Of a stretch of DNA of 64,000 nt, positions 1 to 8,875 are shown piece by piece (positions within the stretch are counted from its first letter, which is position 1; each line of letters starts with the position of its first letter). Source of the stretch: Alicyclobacillus tolerans. Its GTDB lineage: Bacteria > Bacillota > Bacilli > Alicyclobacillales > Alicyclobacillaceae. The stretch spans positions 1 to 64,000 of the forward strand of contig NZ_JXBW01000008.1 in assembly GCF_001447355.1 (NCBI RefSeq), read 5' to 3'. Position numbers and translations under genes: made by a program. Under the pieces are notes generated by a model. The model was not told the origin of the DNA and ran no database searches. It worked only from the letters and a program-made list of their open reading frames with translations.

Positions 1-199
1 GCTCTGTTTTGCTATATGCACAATTCCTCGCCTACATCCCCGAAAACAGAAGCTCAACCCCAGCCGAGTGCATCTAAAAGCCAGGCTGAATTCAGGAAAA
101 TAGGTACGAGCACCGGCTCGCTCAAGTGGTATATTACTGGACGTCTATGAATATTGTGGAAATATTTGAAATGCCAAAGAAGCTTGGGGAGGGCTTTCT

Positions 200-403
200 C
201 TGCTATTTGTATTCGTAATATTGATTGTAGGCGTATTTCACCTTGTTGCACCGAGAGCAGCTTGGTATCTGCACATTGGGTGGAAGTTAAGGGACGCTGA
301 ACCGTCTGATGGATATCTCATGTTTTTAAGGGTTACCGGAGGGGCTGCGTGCCTATTTAGCCTCATTTTCATCATCGCCGCATTCGCATCGCCCCATTCC
401 TGA
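200..403 (+). CDS. small DUF6199-like membrane protein
   Basis: Encodes a mini-protein of about 60-67 residues with two hydrophobic segments around a WKLRDAEPSDGYL core, followed by an R-x-T-G-G turn. That core resembles the DUF6199 family as I remember it; the function is unknown. A purine-rich Shine-Dalgarno-like GGGGAGGG (186-193) sits just upstream. It would suit an unusual CTG start at 200 (7 nt away), which adds a first membrane segment, whereas the in-frame TTG at 221 has no good ribosome site. The reading frame is closed by a TGA at 167-169, so the gene is complete but its start is uncertain. It converges on the MFS gene with a 1-bp gap. The preceding 1-199 bases hold nothing I can identify. 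Confidence 0.5.
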   Translation: MLFVFVILIVGVFHLVAPRAAWYLHIGWKLRDAEPSDGYLMFLRVTGGAACLFSLIFIIAAFASPHS

Positions 404-404
404 C

Positions 405-1649
405 TTATGATCGCGTACTGGTATGGGCTACGGGGGGAATTCTCGTCAAGGCAATTGAGAGAATGACCGCGCAGAGATTAGCGATTAAGATCATCCCAAC
501 CGTGCCCGGCCATCCGCCCGCGCTCCAGAAGAATCCCCCTAGTGAGCCTCCGACACTGGATCCGACATAGTAAAACAACAAGTACAGGGACGAGGCCTGT
601 GCGCGCGCATGAATCGCTCGTCGTCCGACCCAACTGCTTGCGGTTGAGTGGCCGCCGAAAAATCCGAACGTGAAAACGGTCATGCCTATGACAATCCAAA
701 AGAGATTCGATAGGAGTGTAATCGCAGCCCCGCCACCCATGAGAAGGACGTTGGCAAGAAGCACGCGTTTGCGTCCAATGCGATCCGCTAATCTCCCCAT
801 CCATGAAGAACTAAAGGTACCAGCTATATAGACGATAAACAGCATGCCGACAAGTGACTGGGACAGGCGATACGGCGGCGCAAGCAAGCGAAAGCCAATA
901 TAGTTATAAAGACACACAAAGCCGCCCATAAGCAACGCTCCGATAAGGTATAGGCAGATTAAGCCGCGATCGCGCAGTGCTTCGCGAAATGCTTGGAGCG
1001 CCGAGGATGGGCTGGTGGTTTGTGGGGTGAAGTGTCGCGACTTGGGCAAGCTTCGCCAAAAGTAAAGACTGAGGAAGAGGCTGACGGTGCCAAACAACAA
1101 AATTCCAATTCTCCACGAGAAGTGGTCTGCCAAAAAACTAATACAGATACGACCGAACAGTCCCCCGATAGAATTGCCGCTGATGTAGAGCCCCATGGCG
1201 TAGCCCAGACCACGCGGGGCGACTTCTTCGCTCAAATAGGCCATGGCTACGGCAGGTAGGCCCGCGAGCGTAAGTCCTTGTAGGGCGCGTACAACCAATA
1301 GGGAAGTGAATGACGGACAAATAGCTGCAATGATTCCGAGCGCCGAGGAAGTGACTAATGACGTGACCATGACGGGCTTTCGCCCCCAGACATCGGATAT
1401 CCAGGCGGCCATCGGCAGGGACACGGAAAGGATGAAGGTTGTCACAGATAGAGAAAGACTGGAGAGGGCTGGCGTCAACTGAAAGCGAGCAGAGAAAATC
1501 GGGAATAGTGGTTGTACGCAGTACAGGTTTGCAAACGTGACGATCCCGGCTGCCAAGAATGCAAGGCTGACCCGGCGATAGATGGTTGTACCTCGCTCAA
1601 GGTAGGTTTCAGCAGCCGTCTGTGTGGGAGTGCCGTCGTTCACTTTCAA
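405..1649 (-). CDS. MFS transporter (drug/sugar efflux type)
   Basis: A 414-residue major facilitator with about 12 hydrophobic helices, the size expected for the family. The A-motif-like loop after TM2 reads DVWGRKPVM and its second-half copy reads GRLADRIGRKRV, the duplicated signature of MFS antiporters. Overall it resembles the YnfM/YgaY arabinose-efflux-like group; the substrate cannot be told from sequence. The start is a TTG at 1649 behind AAGAGGTCC. The gene is transcribed divergently from the exported-protein/ABC operon and has no partner genes, so it is probably monocistronic. Confidence 0.85.
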   Translation of the reverse strand: MKVNDGTPTQTAAETYLERGTTIYRRVSLAFLAAGIVTFANLYCVQPLFPIFSARFQLTPALSSLSLSVTTFILSVSLPMAAWISDVWGRKPVMVTSLVTSSALGIIAAICPSFTSLLVVRALQGLTLAGLPAVAMAYLSEEVAPRGLGYAMGLYISGNSIGGLFGRICISFLADHFSWRIGILLFGTVSLFLSLYFWRSLPKSRHFTPQTTSPSSALQAFREALRDRGLICLYLIGALLMGGFVCLYNYIGFRLLAPPYRLSQSLVGMLFIVYIAGTFSSSWMGRLADRIGRKRVLLANVLLMGGGAAITLLSNLFWIVIGMTVFTFGFFGGHSTASSWVGRRAIHARAQASSLYLLFYYVGSSVGGSLGGFFWSAGGWPGTVGMILIANLCAVILSIALTRIPPVAHTSTRS

Positions 1650-1678
1650 GGACCTCTTTCCATGCTATGTACTCTCTT

Positions 1679-1708
1679 ACAATACGCTTCTTTCCAAGTT
1701 GATTCCAA
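1679..1708 (-). promoter_or_regulatory. possible sigma-A promoter of the MFS gene
   Basis: On the minus strand TTGGAA (1703-1708) and TATTGT (1679-1684) are 18 bp apart, each matching four of six consensus bases, about 30 bp before the MFS start. Confidence 0.35.
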
Positions 1709-1871
1709 TTGCGCACAAAGATTTGCTTTGCAAGTAGCCGTTCAGCCGCTCGGATTAGCGGTCCTCTTTGTCGACGGTGTACAATGGTGTCAATTCGACA
1801 GATGGGACTTACCTTGCACGTTTGTGCGGTTGGAATAGGCGCCTGTTCATGGCGTCGAAAGGAACGATGAG

Positions 1872-3857
1872 ATGGTATGCAAGCAGCATAACGGCACCCG
1901 AGCGCGGCGGAAGTTCCGATGGCGCGCCTATGGCAAGTGGCTTGGTGCCTTCATCGCTGTGACGATGGTGGAGGCTTGGCCGTTCGCCGCTAGCGCCCAG
2001 GTGGACAAGCAGGCGGTCAGTATGTCTGTGGAAGTGGGGTATAGTGGCTACTACAGCACCGATGATTGGGTTCCAGTGCATATTTCTCTCCATCATAACG
2101 GTGCAGCGACCACTGGCGATCTCGCTGTTGCGGTGAACGAATCCCTGAACAACGGGCGTCGTGGCGCCGGCGTGCTCAAGTGGCCGATTGCTCTGCCGCG
2201 GGATGGCTGGACAAGCAAGGAGATTGCGTTGCCAGGCAACATATTGACGAAAGGGGCAACGGTGTCCCTGATTGTAGGCGATGCGACGCTATCGACTGCG
2301 CCTCTAACGGGCAACGCGGTATCGCATGTCGCACTCGTTGGCGTGATTTCGGATGATCCACAGGAAACACAGTTTTTGGCGGGTGCGAGCAGCGATTCGA
2401 CCCCAGTACTGCCGGTGGCCCTTGATGCATCACAGGTTCCTGTGGCTGTTGATCTATTAGCCGGCTTGTCCGCCATAGTTGCGTCAATCCCTGAACTTTC
2501 GTCGTTATCGACCATTCAACAAAACGCGTTGCGCGAGTGGGTCAAGGAAGGTGGTCTCTTGATTGTGACTGGAGCCGGAAGTCCGCTTCCTGGCTGGCCC
2601 AACTTGCCTCTCATTGCCGGAGTTCCGTCGCAGGTGAGCGCGCAGCCGCTTGCCGATTTTGCTGGCGTGCAACCTTCGGCCGGTGCGCTTGCGACAGATG
2701 CCGCGGCAGTGCGTGGGAATGCCCGCATTTGGGCGGGATCGAACCAAATACCGCTTCTTGCGAGTGAACAGGTCGGCAGGGGGCAAATTTGGCAAACGGC
2801 GTTCTCGCCGATGGATCCGCATTTGTTGGCGTGGACGGGAGATGCCCAAATGTGGACGGCGATTTTTCGATCCGCCGTCCTGGCAAGGGGGGCGGTATCA
2901 GCCGTACCCGCCCTGTTCAGCGAAAGCGGTGCGCTGTCTTTAACTTCTGTGGGCGACGCGTTGGCGCCACTGCGCATGCCATCACTTTCGACCTTTGGCG
3001 TAGTGTTTTTCATCTATATTCTCGTCGCAGGTCCGCTCGCGTTTTTTTGGCTGCACCGACGCCGCAAGGCGACTTGGGCGTGGGTGGTATTACCCGTGTT
3101 GAGCGCCATGACGACCGTCGGTATCTACGCATTTGGCGGATCCGAGCGACCGAAAGGGTTATTGTTGGATGGCGTAGGCGTGATCGATTTAAGTGGTGAC
3201 GGCAGTGGGCTTGCTTATGCGGCCGAGGCCTTCATGTCGCCTGATTCTGGTGACTTTCGTCTGCAACTGCCAGGTGGTAGCGATGTATTGCCACTTACAA
3301 GTGACAATCAGCCGCTGACCAAGTCGATCGTAACAAGTCGTGCGAGTGCGACCGATGTTTCGTTCTACGGTGTTCCGCGCTGGCACGTTCGGTATTTGTA
3401 CACGTCAGGTACCGATCGCGAGTGTGGAGAAATTGCGACACAGTTCACCGACGCATACGGTTTGCTGTTTGGCACGGTAGAAAACGACACGCCCTATACA
3501 TTGGAGGATGTCGCTGTTGTCTGGAAGGGGACCATGGTTCGCTTAGGAACATTGATTCCCGGGCAGACGAAAACGATTCCTGTCGGTGGTGGATCGGCGA
3601 CGGTCTCTTGGATTTCTGATTATGGCGCCTACAACCGGGCCTTGACGCACGGGATTGGCCGTTCGCTCGGTGCTTACTTGTCCTCCTGGACGCCAAGTGC
3701 GTCGGCGAGCGAGACGCAGGCGATGCTGATCGCTACCACAGCAAACCGTACGCCGCAATTGCCAACGCCAGTTGGTGAGCGCCGCGTGACCAGCGCCAAG
3801 ACGCTTACTTTGATTCGCGAATACGCTCCGGTTAGCCGTAGTCTGGAGGCAGATTGA
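1872..3857 (+). CDS. large exported membrane-anchored protein of an ABC operon
   Basis: A 661-residue protein. The N-terminus is basic, then a hydrophobic stretch ends in AASA, which reads as a signal peptide or anchor (about residues 20-42). A beta-rich domain follows. Around residues 215-240 a Rossmann-like segment (WVKEGGLLIVTGAG) recalls the GATase-like domains of GldG-type and DUF4350 proteins. Two adjacent membrane helices lie at about residues 375-420, separated by an RRRK cluster, and a second extracellular beta-rich part finishes the protein. The stop overlaps the ABC ATPase start, so the three genes form one operon. By analogy with GldA/F/G-like sets it is probably the exported partner of the ABC-2 transporter; the substrate is unknown. 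Start ATG 1872 lies just after GGAACGA. Confidence 0.7.
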   Translation: MVCKQHNGTRARRKFRWRAYGKWLGAFIAVTMVEAWPFAASAQVDKQAVSMSVEVGYSGYYSTDDWVPVHISLHHNGAATTGDLAVAVNESLNNGRRGAGVLKWPIALPRDGWTSKEIALPGNILTKGATVSLIVGDATLSTAPLTGNAVSHVALVGVISDDPQETQFLAGASSDSTPVLPVALDASQVPVAVDLLAGLSAIVASIPELSSLSTIQQNALREWVKEGGLLIVTGAGSPLPGWPNLPLIAGVPSQVSAQPLADFAGVQPSAGALATDAAAVRGNARIWAGSNQIPLLASEQVGRGQIWQTAFSPMDPHLLAWTGDAQMWTAIFRSAVLARGAVSAVPALFSESGALSLTSVGDALAPLRMPSLSTFGVVFFIYILVAGPLAFFWLHRRRKATWAWVVLPVLSAMTTVGIYAFGGSERPKGLLLDGVGVIDLSGDGSGLAYAAEAFMSPDSGDFRLQLPGGSDVLPLTSDNQPLTKSIVTSRASATDVSFYGVPRWHVRYLYTSGTDRECGEIATQFTDAYGLLFGTVENDTPYTLEDVAVVWKGTMVRLGTLIPGQTKTIPVGGGSATVSWISDYGAYNRALTHGIGRSLGAYLSSWTPSASASETQAMLIATTANRTPQLPTPVGERRVTSAKTLTLIREYAPVSRSLEAD

Positions 3858-4789
3858 CCGTGATCTTGACGCAAAATTTGTGCAAGCGCTATGGCCGAAT
3901 GGCGGCGGTTCAAGATATGAACCTGTCGATCGCTCCGGGAACCGTGTTTGGGTTGGTAGGAGAGAATGGCGCAGGCAAAACGACCGCCCTGTCGATGCTG
4001 GCCACGCTCTCGACACCGACATCCGGGCGCGCGTACATTCAGGGCTTTGAGGTGACGCGTGAGCCGCGGGCAGTTCGGCGCTGTATCGGGTATATGCCTG
4101 ATGCCTTCGGGGTGTATGACGATCTGACTGTCATGGAGTATCTGCGCTTTTTTGCGGATTGCTACCGGGTGGATCGACGCCTGGTAAAAGCCCGTGCGGA
4201 TGATTTGCTGGAGCGCGTGCGGTTGGCGGACAAACGTGACACATACGTCAATGCGCTGTCACGGGGTATGCAGCAGCGCTTGGAAATCGCCCGCTGCCTG
4301 ATGCACGATCCCGCTGTTCTCATTTTGGACGAACCATCGTCTGGCCTTGATCCGAAGTCTCGCCTCGAGATGCGGACGGTGTTGCACGGACTGCGCGACA
4401 TGGGGAAGACGGTGCTTATCAGTACGCACATCCTGAACGAACTTGCGGAAGTGGCCGACGAAGTTGGCATCCTGCGGCGCGGTGAACTGGTTGCCGTAGC
4501 TGCGGTACAGGTCATGGTTCAGCATTCGAGTGCATATCGCACCATTCGCATCGATGGCCGTTTTGCACCTGGCGAATTGGAGCGCGTTTTGGCAGCGGAT
4601 CGGCACGTCGTCGACGTTCATGCTGCGGATGCTGGCTGGAATGTCCTGTACGCAGGCACGCTCGCCCAACAGGCAGATCTGTTGACCACGCTTGTCCAGC
4701 ACGGTATGGCGATCACGCAATTTAGTGAACAGCCCACGGATATCGAACAGTTGTTTTTACGGTTGTCTGCGATTCAGGAGGGTATGTGA
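3854..4789 (+). CDS. ABC-2 type transporter ATP-binding subunit
   Basis: A 311-residue nucleotide-binding subunit that would energise the permease encoded next. Walker A is GENGAGKTT (about residues 36-44). The LSRGMQQRLEIAR signature and the Walker B ILILDEPSSGLDP follow, with a HILNE switch histidine. A C-terminal extension of about 90 residues is typical of the CcmA/NatA/GldA class. Two starts are possible: TTG 3854, only 4 nt after GGAGG, overlaps the previous stop, while GTG 3860 has a 10-nt spacing. The stop overlaps the permease start region, which indicates translational coupling. Confidence 0.9.
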   Translation: MTVILTQNLCKRYGRMAAVQDMNLSIAPGTVFGLVGENGAGKTTALSMLATLSTPTSGRAYIQGFEVTREPRAVRRCIGYMPDAFGVYDDLTVMEYLRFFADCYRVDRRLVKARADDLLERVRLADKRDTYVNALSRGMQQRLEIARCLMHDPAVLILDEPSSGLDPKSRLEMRTVLHGLRDMGKTVLISTHILNELAEVADEVGILRRGELVAVAAVQVMVQHSSAYRTIRIDGRFAPGELERVLAADRHVVDVHAADAGWNVLYAGTLAQQADLLTTLVQHGMAITQFSEQPTDIEQLFLRLSAIQEGM

Positions 4790-5634
4790 TGCGATTGCGG
4801 ATCAATCCTTTGCTCGCCAAGGAATTCCATCAGCGCATGCGCACGGCGCGAGCACCTATTGTCATTACATCGTATCTGTGCGGCATGTCGATACTAACCT
4901 TTTTCTTGCTGTATGAGAATGTGCAGGGTCAGCTGTATCTGGTGCAGCCGACCAAAAGCCAGCAGGTTTTTGTCCTGCTTAGCCTTTTGCAGATGACGGT
5001 CGTCGCGTTTTTAGCACCTGCCTTTGCAGCTGGCAGCGTCAGTGGCGAGCGCGAGCGCAAAACGCTCGCCGTGCTCTTGACGACGCCTGTGTCACCAATT
5101 GGCATTTTATTAGGAAAGGTATTGTCGTCCAGCGCCTTGTTGGTGCTCCTAGTCGTGGTCACCCTGCCTGTCTATAGCCTCGTCTTTCTGTTTGGTGGGG
5201 CTGTCCCGCAGGAAGTTGTGTCCGTATTGGCGTTTCAGTTGCTCACCATCGTCGTCATCTCGACGATTTGCGTGTTGTTCTCGACGATCGCGCTACGTTC
5301 GACATGGAGTACGGTGTTTTCTTACGGCACCGTGGGTCTGATGATGGTTGTTTTCGGCGCTTTAGGTTATGGGCTGAAAGGCTTGTATGAGCAGAATCCA
5401 ATCGACCTCTTTACCCTTTCGTGGTCGCACTTTTTCTACGCGTTGAATCCTTTATACGTGGAAGCGGCCTTAGAAGGAGCCGTGTCAGCCGAGCCATCCA
5501 TCTGGGTGACGTTTGTCGAGTTTTATGCGGTTGCCATTGTGATTTTGCTCGTGCCAAGCCTATGGCGTCTGCGCCCACAGTGGTTTTCTTGGCTTCCATT
5601 TTGGTCGCGGAGCACCGAAAAGCAATACCAATAA
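4789..5634 (+). CDS. ABC-2 type transporter permease
   Basis: A 281-residue membrane protein with about six hydrophobic helices. A cytoplasmic N-terminus (NPLLAKEFHQRMR) is typical of ABC-2 permeases and leads into the first helix, and a GERERKTLAVLLTTP loop before TM3 is the hallmark of the family. It follows the ATPase directly and should form the channel of the same transporter. GTG 4786 and ATG 4789 are adjacent in-frame starts; I chose the ATG because AGGAGGG (4776-4782) is then 6 nt away. The substrate is unknown, but coupling to the exported 661-residue protein argues for a role at the cell surface rather than in nutrient uptake. Confidence 0.85.
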   Translation: MRLRINPLLAKEFHQRMRTARAPIVITSYLCGMSILTFFLLYENVQGQLYLVQPTKSQQVFVLLSLLQMTVVAFLAPAFAAGSVSGERERKTLAVLLTTPVSPIGILLGKVLSSSALLVLLVVVTLPVYSLVFLFGGAVPQEVVSVLAFQLLTIVVISTICVLFSTIALRSTWSTVFSYGTVGLMMVVFGALGYGLKGLYEQNPIDLFTLSWSHFFYALNPLYVEAALEGAVSAEPSIWVTFVEFYAVAIVILLVPSLWRLRPQWFSWLPFWSRSTEKQYQ

Positions 5635-5700
5635 TGCGCATATTGTTTCCTCCGCGAGCGTAGACCTTTATGGACGTGCCGCTTCGCGGGGGGAATCTTG

Positions 5701-6795
5701 ATGCTCATTGTGCAAATTCTGTTCTCGCTCGCCATGGTTCTGTTCGGCGCTGAACTCTTTACGAACGCCATCGAGTGGGTTGGTAACAAGTTTGGGTTAG
5801 GGCAGGGCGCTGTGGGGAGTATTTTGGCTGCGGTAGGCACCGCTCTGCCGGAAACGGCGGTACCGGTGACCGCTATATTGATGGGTGGCAGCAAGGAAGC
5901 GGAACAGGTTGGGATCGGCGGGATCCTCGGCGCTCCCTTTTTGCTCGCGACGTTGGGCGGATTGGTCATTGCGAGTGCGACGCTGGCGTTTCGCTTCGGC
6001 CATTCACTGTACCAACTGCACATTCAGCGGCGTGCATACATGCGTGACATGCTCTGTTTTTTAACGGCTTATGTGTTATCCATGTTGCCGGCCCTGTTCC
6101 CCCTAACTGAGGTTCGTCGCTTTGTGCCCATTGCGCTTGTTCTTTTGTACGTCGTATTTGTCATTTGGACGCTTCGCGATAAGGCAGAAACCACGGACGC
6201 GGGAGATCTTAAACCACTGTATTTGCAACCAGGGGTGGGCGAACCTTCTTTTGGTCTCGTCAGTTTGCAACTTCTTGTGTCACTCGCACTCATTGTCGGC
6301 GGTGCACACATTTTGACGGGCGGGGTCGAACAAATTGCCTTACAAATTGGCTTGCCAACGTTTGTGTTGTCGGCTTTGATTATTCCACTTGCCACAGAGT
6401 TGCCAGAAACATTAAACAGTGTGGTGTGGATTCGACAGGGTAAGGACAGTTTGGCTTTAGGCAACGTCACCGGCGCGATGGTGTTTCAAAGTACGCTCGT
6501 TCCTGCGCTTGGTATCTGGATGACACCATGGAATTTGACGGCTGAAGCGCGCTTGACGGCGGTTTTAACGTTTTCGGCAGCGCTTTTCACCGTCGTGATG
6601 TATCGTGTGCGCCGCGTACTCGAGCCCTGGACACTGCTGATTGCCTCTACGCTTTACTTCGTACTTCCGATGCTCACGCTTGTGAGACGTTTTCACCAGG
6701 CACATTACTACTGGATTTTTGGCAGCGTGATGGCAATCATTGTATTAGTAGCCTGCTTTACCGTGCAAAAATTGCGGCAGACTAGGCTGCGCTGA
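5701..6795 (+). CDS. sodium/calcium exchanger family protein
   Basis: A 364-residue integral membrane protein of the Ca2+:cation antiporter superfamily. The two inverted alpha-repeats are visible: GSILAAVGTALPET near residue 40 and SALIIPLATELPET near residue 225, each with the essential acidic residue after the proline-rich turn. There are about ten helices with a hydrophilic break (RDKAETTDAGD) in the middle. ATG 5701 is preferred over TTG 5698 because of the GGGGGG run upstream. It probably exports Ca2+ or a similar cation; neither the ion nor the regulation can be read from the sequence. Confidence 0.85.
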   Translation: MLIVQILFSLAMVLFGAELFTNAIEWVGNKFGLGQGAVGSILAAVGTALPETAVPVTAILMGGSKEAEQVGIGGILGAPFLLATLGGLVIASATLAFRFGHSLYQLHIQRRAYMRDMLCFLTAYVLSMLPALFPLTEVRRFVPIALVLLYVVFVIWTLRDKAETTDAGDLKPLYLQPGVGEPSFGLVSLQLLVSLALIVGGAHILTGGVEQIALQIGLPTFVLSALIIPLATELPETLNSVVWIRQGKDSLALGNVTGAMVFQSTLVPALGIWMTPWNLTAEARLTAVLTFSAALFTVVMYRVRRVLEPWTLLIASTLYFVLPMLTLVRRFHQAHYYWIFGSVMAIIVLVACFTVQKLRQTRLR

Positions 6796-6888
6796 TCCAG
6801 ACTGATCACAATCAGGATAAATGCGATGGGACGATGGATGTTAAAGCGCGTTCAGACTGCGTGTGGATCTCTTCGACGCACCATGTGG

Positions 6889-6924
6889 GCCGGACGGCTC
6901 GTTTCTCAGAGCCGCCCGGCGTTT
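6889..6924 (+). terminator. GC-rich hairpin between the antiporter and hemL
   Basis: A 12-bp stem (6889-6900 with 6909-6920, one G-T pair) and an 8-nt loop are followed by GTTTTG on the plus strand. It may end the antiporter transcript; on the hemL strand no T-run follows it. Confidence 0.5.
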
Positions 6925-6928
6925 TGCG

Positions 6929-8239
6929 TCATGGCCTGTGTTGCCCTAATTCTTTGAATACCTCGTCATACACTGCGACGGTGCGTTCAATGTCCTCATC
7001 GGTATGTACAGCCGAGACAAACCACGCTTCATACTTCGACGGTGCAATCAAAATGTTGCGATCCGCCAACAAATGAAAGAAGCGGGCAAATTGGTCGCTG
7101 TCTGTCGCGTTGGCGTCGTCGTAGTTGCGCACCGGATGACTTCCGAAATAAATCGTGAATGCGCCGCCCATACGATTGATGGTGATCGGGACACCGTGAC
7201 GTTTAGCTGCTTCATGGGCCGCCTCGGTCAAAACTTGTGCTCGCCGCGCCATGTCGTCATAGATGCCCGGTTCGCGCAGCACGTCGAGACATGCCATGCC
7301 CGTGCGCATCGACAGGGGATTTCCCGCCATGGTTCCAGCCTGGTACGCAGGACCAAGCGGCGCCACCTGTTCCATGATGTCCTTTCGCCCACCATATGCG
7401 CCAATGGGCAGGCCACCCCCAATGATCTTCCCGAGCGCGTACAAATCTGGATGCACGTCGTACATTTGCGCGGCGCTTCCGTAATGGAAGCGAAATGCTG
7501 TAATGACTTCGTCGAAAATGACGAGCGCACCGTGTTTATGCGCGAGATTGATGACTTGCTCTAAATAACGGTCATCTCGTGGCGGAACGATGCCGAAGTT
7601 GCCGACAATAGGTTCGACGAGCACTGCCGCGACGTCTGTACCGTGTACTTCGAGTGCTTTTGCCAAGATATCGGGATCGTTAAACGGGACGGTAATCACT
7701 TCACTGGCGATATTCGCGGTCACCCCAGCACTGTCGGGGACGCCGATCGACGATGGGCCTGATCCGGCCGCCACCAACATGGCATCCGAGTGGCCATGAT
7801 AACAGCCAGCAAACTTCAAAACCTTGCGCCGCCCCGTATAAGCGCGTGCCACGCGAATTGTCGTCATAACGGCTTCGGTTCCGGAATTGACAAAACGGAT
7901 GCGCTCCAAGTCAGGAATAGCTTGCCGCAGTTTTTCGGCAAACAGCACCTCGGACGGCGTTGGCGTTCCGTAGAGCACCCCGTCGACCGCCGCTTGTGCA
8001 ATCGCCTCCGTGATGGCGGGATGCGCGTGTCCGAGAATCGACGGGCCGTATGCCGCGAGATAATCGATATATTCGTTGCCATCGACGTCGTACATGTGTG
8101 ATCCTTGTCCGCGGACCATGACCGTTGGCGTACCGCCACCGACTGATTTGTACGATCGCGATGGGCTGTTGACACCACCGAGAATAACCGCTTGTGCTCG
8201 TTCAAACCACAGTTTGGACTGTGTGCGATCGAGAACCAT
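6929..8239 (-). CDS. hemL: glutamate-1-semialdehyde 2,1-aminomutase
   Basis: Converts glutamate-1-semialdehyde to 5-aminolevulinate in the C5 pathway of tetrapyrrole synthesis, using PLP in the cytoplasm. The 436-residue length is normal for the family. Visible features are [16 protein letters not shown] near residue 95, the FDEVITAFR aspartate that binds the PLP ring, and the [17 protein letters not shown] segment carrying the PLP-binding lysine. The start ATG has a good AAGGAG site 8 nt away. No other hem gene adjoins it, so this is a stand-alone copy, possibly one of several paralogues as in Bacillus (hemL/gsaB). Confidence 0.95.
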   Translation of the reverse strand: MVLDRTQSKLWFERAQAVILGGVNSPSRSYKSVGGGTPTVMVRGQGSHMYDVDGNEYIDYLAAYGPSILGHAHPAITEAIAQAAVDGVLYGTPTPSEVLFAEKLRQAIPDLERIRFVNSGTEAVMTTIRVARAYTGRRKVLKFAGCYHGHSDAMLVAAGSGPSSIGVPDSAGVTANIASEVITVPFNDPDILAKALEVHGTDVAAVLVEPIVGNFGIVPPRDDRYLEQVINLAHKHGALVIFDEVITAFRFHYGSAAQMYDVHPDLYALGKIIGGGLPIGAYGGRKDIMEQVAPLGPAYQAGTMAGNPLSMRTGMACLDVLREPGIYDDMARRAQVLTEAAHEAAKRHGVPITINRMGGAFTIYFGSHPVRNYDDANATDSDQFARFFHLLADRNILIAPSKYEAWFVSAVHTDEDIERTVAVYDEVFKELGQHRP

Positions 8240-8364
8240 CTATCACCACTCCTTAAGCCTTTATTGTTCCACTGCCAAGCTCTGATGGTCAACTCCAGAT
8301 GCCATTGCATGAGCCGTGCCACGTGTGGAGACGGTAAAACAAACGGGATCAGGAGGGAAAAGTT

Positions 8365-8544
8365 TTGCGTAGACCTGTTGCGACGGCGGCAAAGGAGCTT
8401 TCCTCTGTTTTGACATCCGGGGGCGACGTGCGATATGACCATCGGCTCTATCTCGCCGAAACGGCCATGGGGATGGCTGTTCAGCGCGGGCTTAAGGTCC
8501 CGGCTCAGGGTGTGCTTGACACACATATGCGCCATTCCGTATAA
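8365..8544 (+). CDS. hypothetical 59-residue protein upstream of hisS
   Basis: A small reading frame starting at TTG 8365 behind a near-perfect ribosome site (AGGAGGG, 8351-8357, 7-nt spacing). The product is mixed alpha-helical and hydrophilic, with a central segment RYDHRLYLAETAMGMAVQRG. No family is recognised. Its last codons overlap the hisS promoter: the stop codon TAA lies inside the -10 box. It is divergent from hemL. The ribosome site and steady codon use favour a real gene, but nothing else confirms it. Confidence 0.5.
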   Translation: MRRPVATAAKELSSVLTSGGDVRYDHRLYLAETAMGMAVQRGLKVPAQGVLDTHMRHSV

Positions 8545-8545
8545 T
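8516..8545 (+). promoter_or_regulatory. sigma-A promoter of hisS-aspS
   Basis: TTGACA (8516-8521) and TATAAT (8540-8545) are both perfect consensus, 18 bp apart. The predicted transcript starts near 8552, about 30 nt before the T-box stem I. Confidence 0.9.
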
Positions 8546-8579
8546 CACACTTCAGTATAGCAACCAACATATCGATTTG

Positions 8580-8819
8580 ATGAGGAAGCAGAGTACAGGC
8601 GGTTTGGGCTGTTGCAGAGAGAGTGCGCCGTGGCTGCAAGCGACTCCAGCCTGCGTTTGGAAAGACAGCTTCTGAAAACGCGAGCTGCTGATAGGTGGCC
8701 GCGCGTCGTCGGCGCGTTATGCCGTTGAGGTGGAACGTCTCGTTCAAGCAGGGTGGCACCGCGGAAGCGCTCTTTCGTCCCTGCCGGTATCTACCGGCAT
8801 CGACGAAAGAGCGTTTTTT
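8580..8819 (+). promoter_or_regulatory. T-box leader of hisS-aspS with Asp-type specifier
   Basis: A tRNA-sensing riboswitch. Stem I base pairs GAAGC (8585-8589) with GCTTC (8668-8672). The AGTA loop-E motif is at 8592-8595, and the distal GA/AG-bulge elements lie around 8617-8640. The specifier loop reads GAAA-GAC-A, which places GAC (8664-8666), an Asp codon, in the decoding position. The conserved T-box AGGGTGGCACCGCG is at 8750-8763. Its TGGC would pair with a GCCA acceptor end, that is discriminator base G73, which fits tRNA-Asp and not tRNA-His (C73). The competing terminator follows at 8768-8819. Confidence 0.88.
8768..8819 (+). terminator. T-box-controlled intrinsic terminator before hisS
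   Basis: A 12-bp stem (CGCTCTTTCGTC at 8768-8779 with its complement at 8802-8813) with an inner CCGGTATCTACCGG hairpin, followed by a T-run to 8819. Antitermination by uncharged tRNA would open it. Confidence 0.85.
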
Positions 8820-8875
8820 GATCCCGCGGCCAATCCTCGCGGCACCCGCGGTAGCTTGGAAAAGGAGGATGACAC

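Noticed and set aside
1757-1785. TACAAT-based promoter for the exported-protein operon
   Set aside because: The -10 match is fair, but no -35 sequence of acceptable quality lies at 16-18 bp.
6834-7076. Plus-strand frames inside hemL (and similar frames opposite other genes)
   Set aside because: They are shadows of the strongly conserved hemL frame, with no ribosome site or recognisable product.
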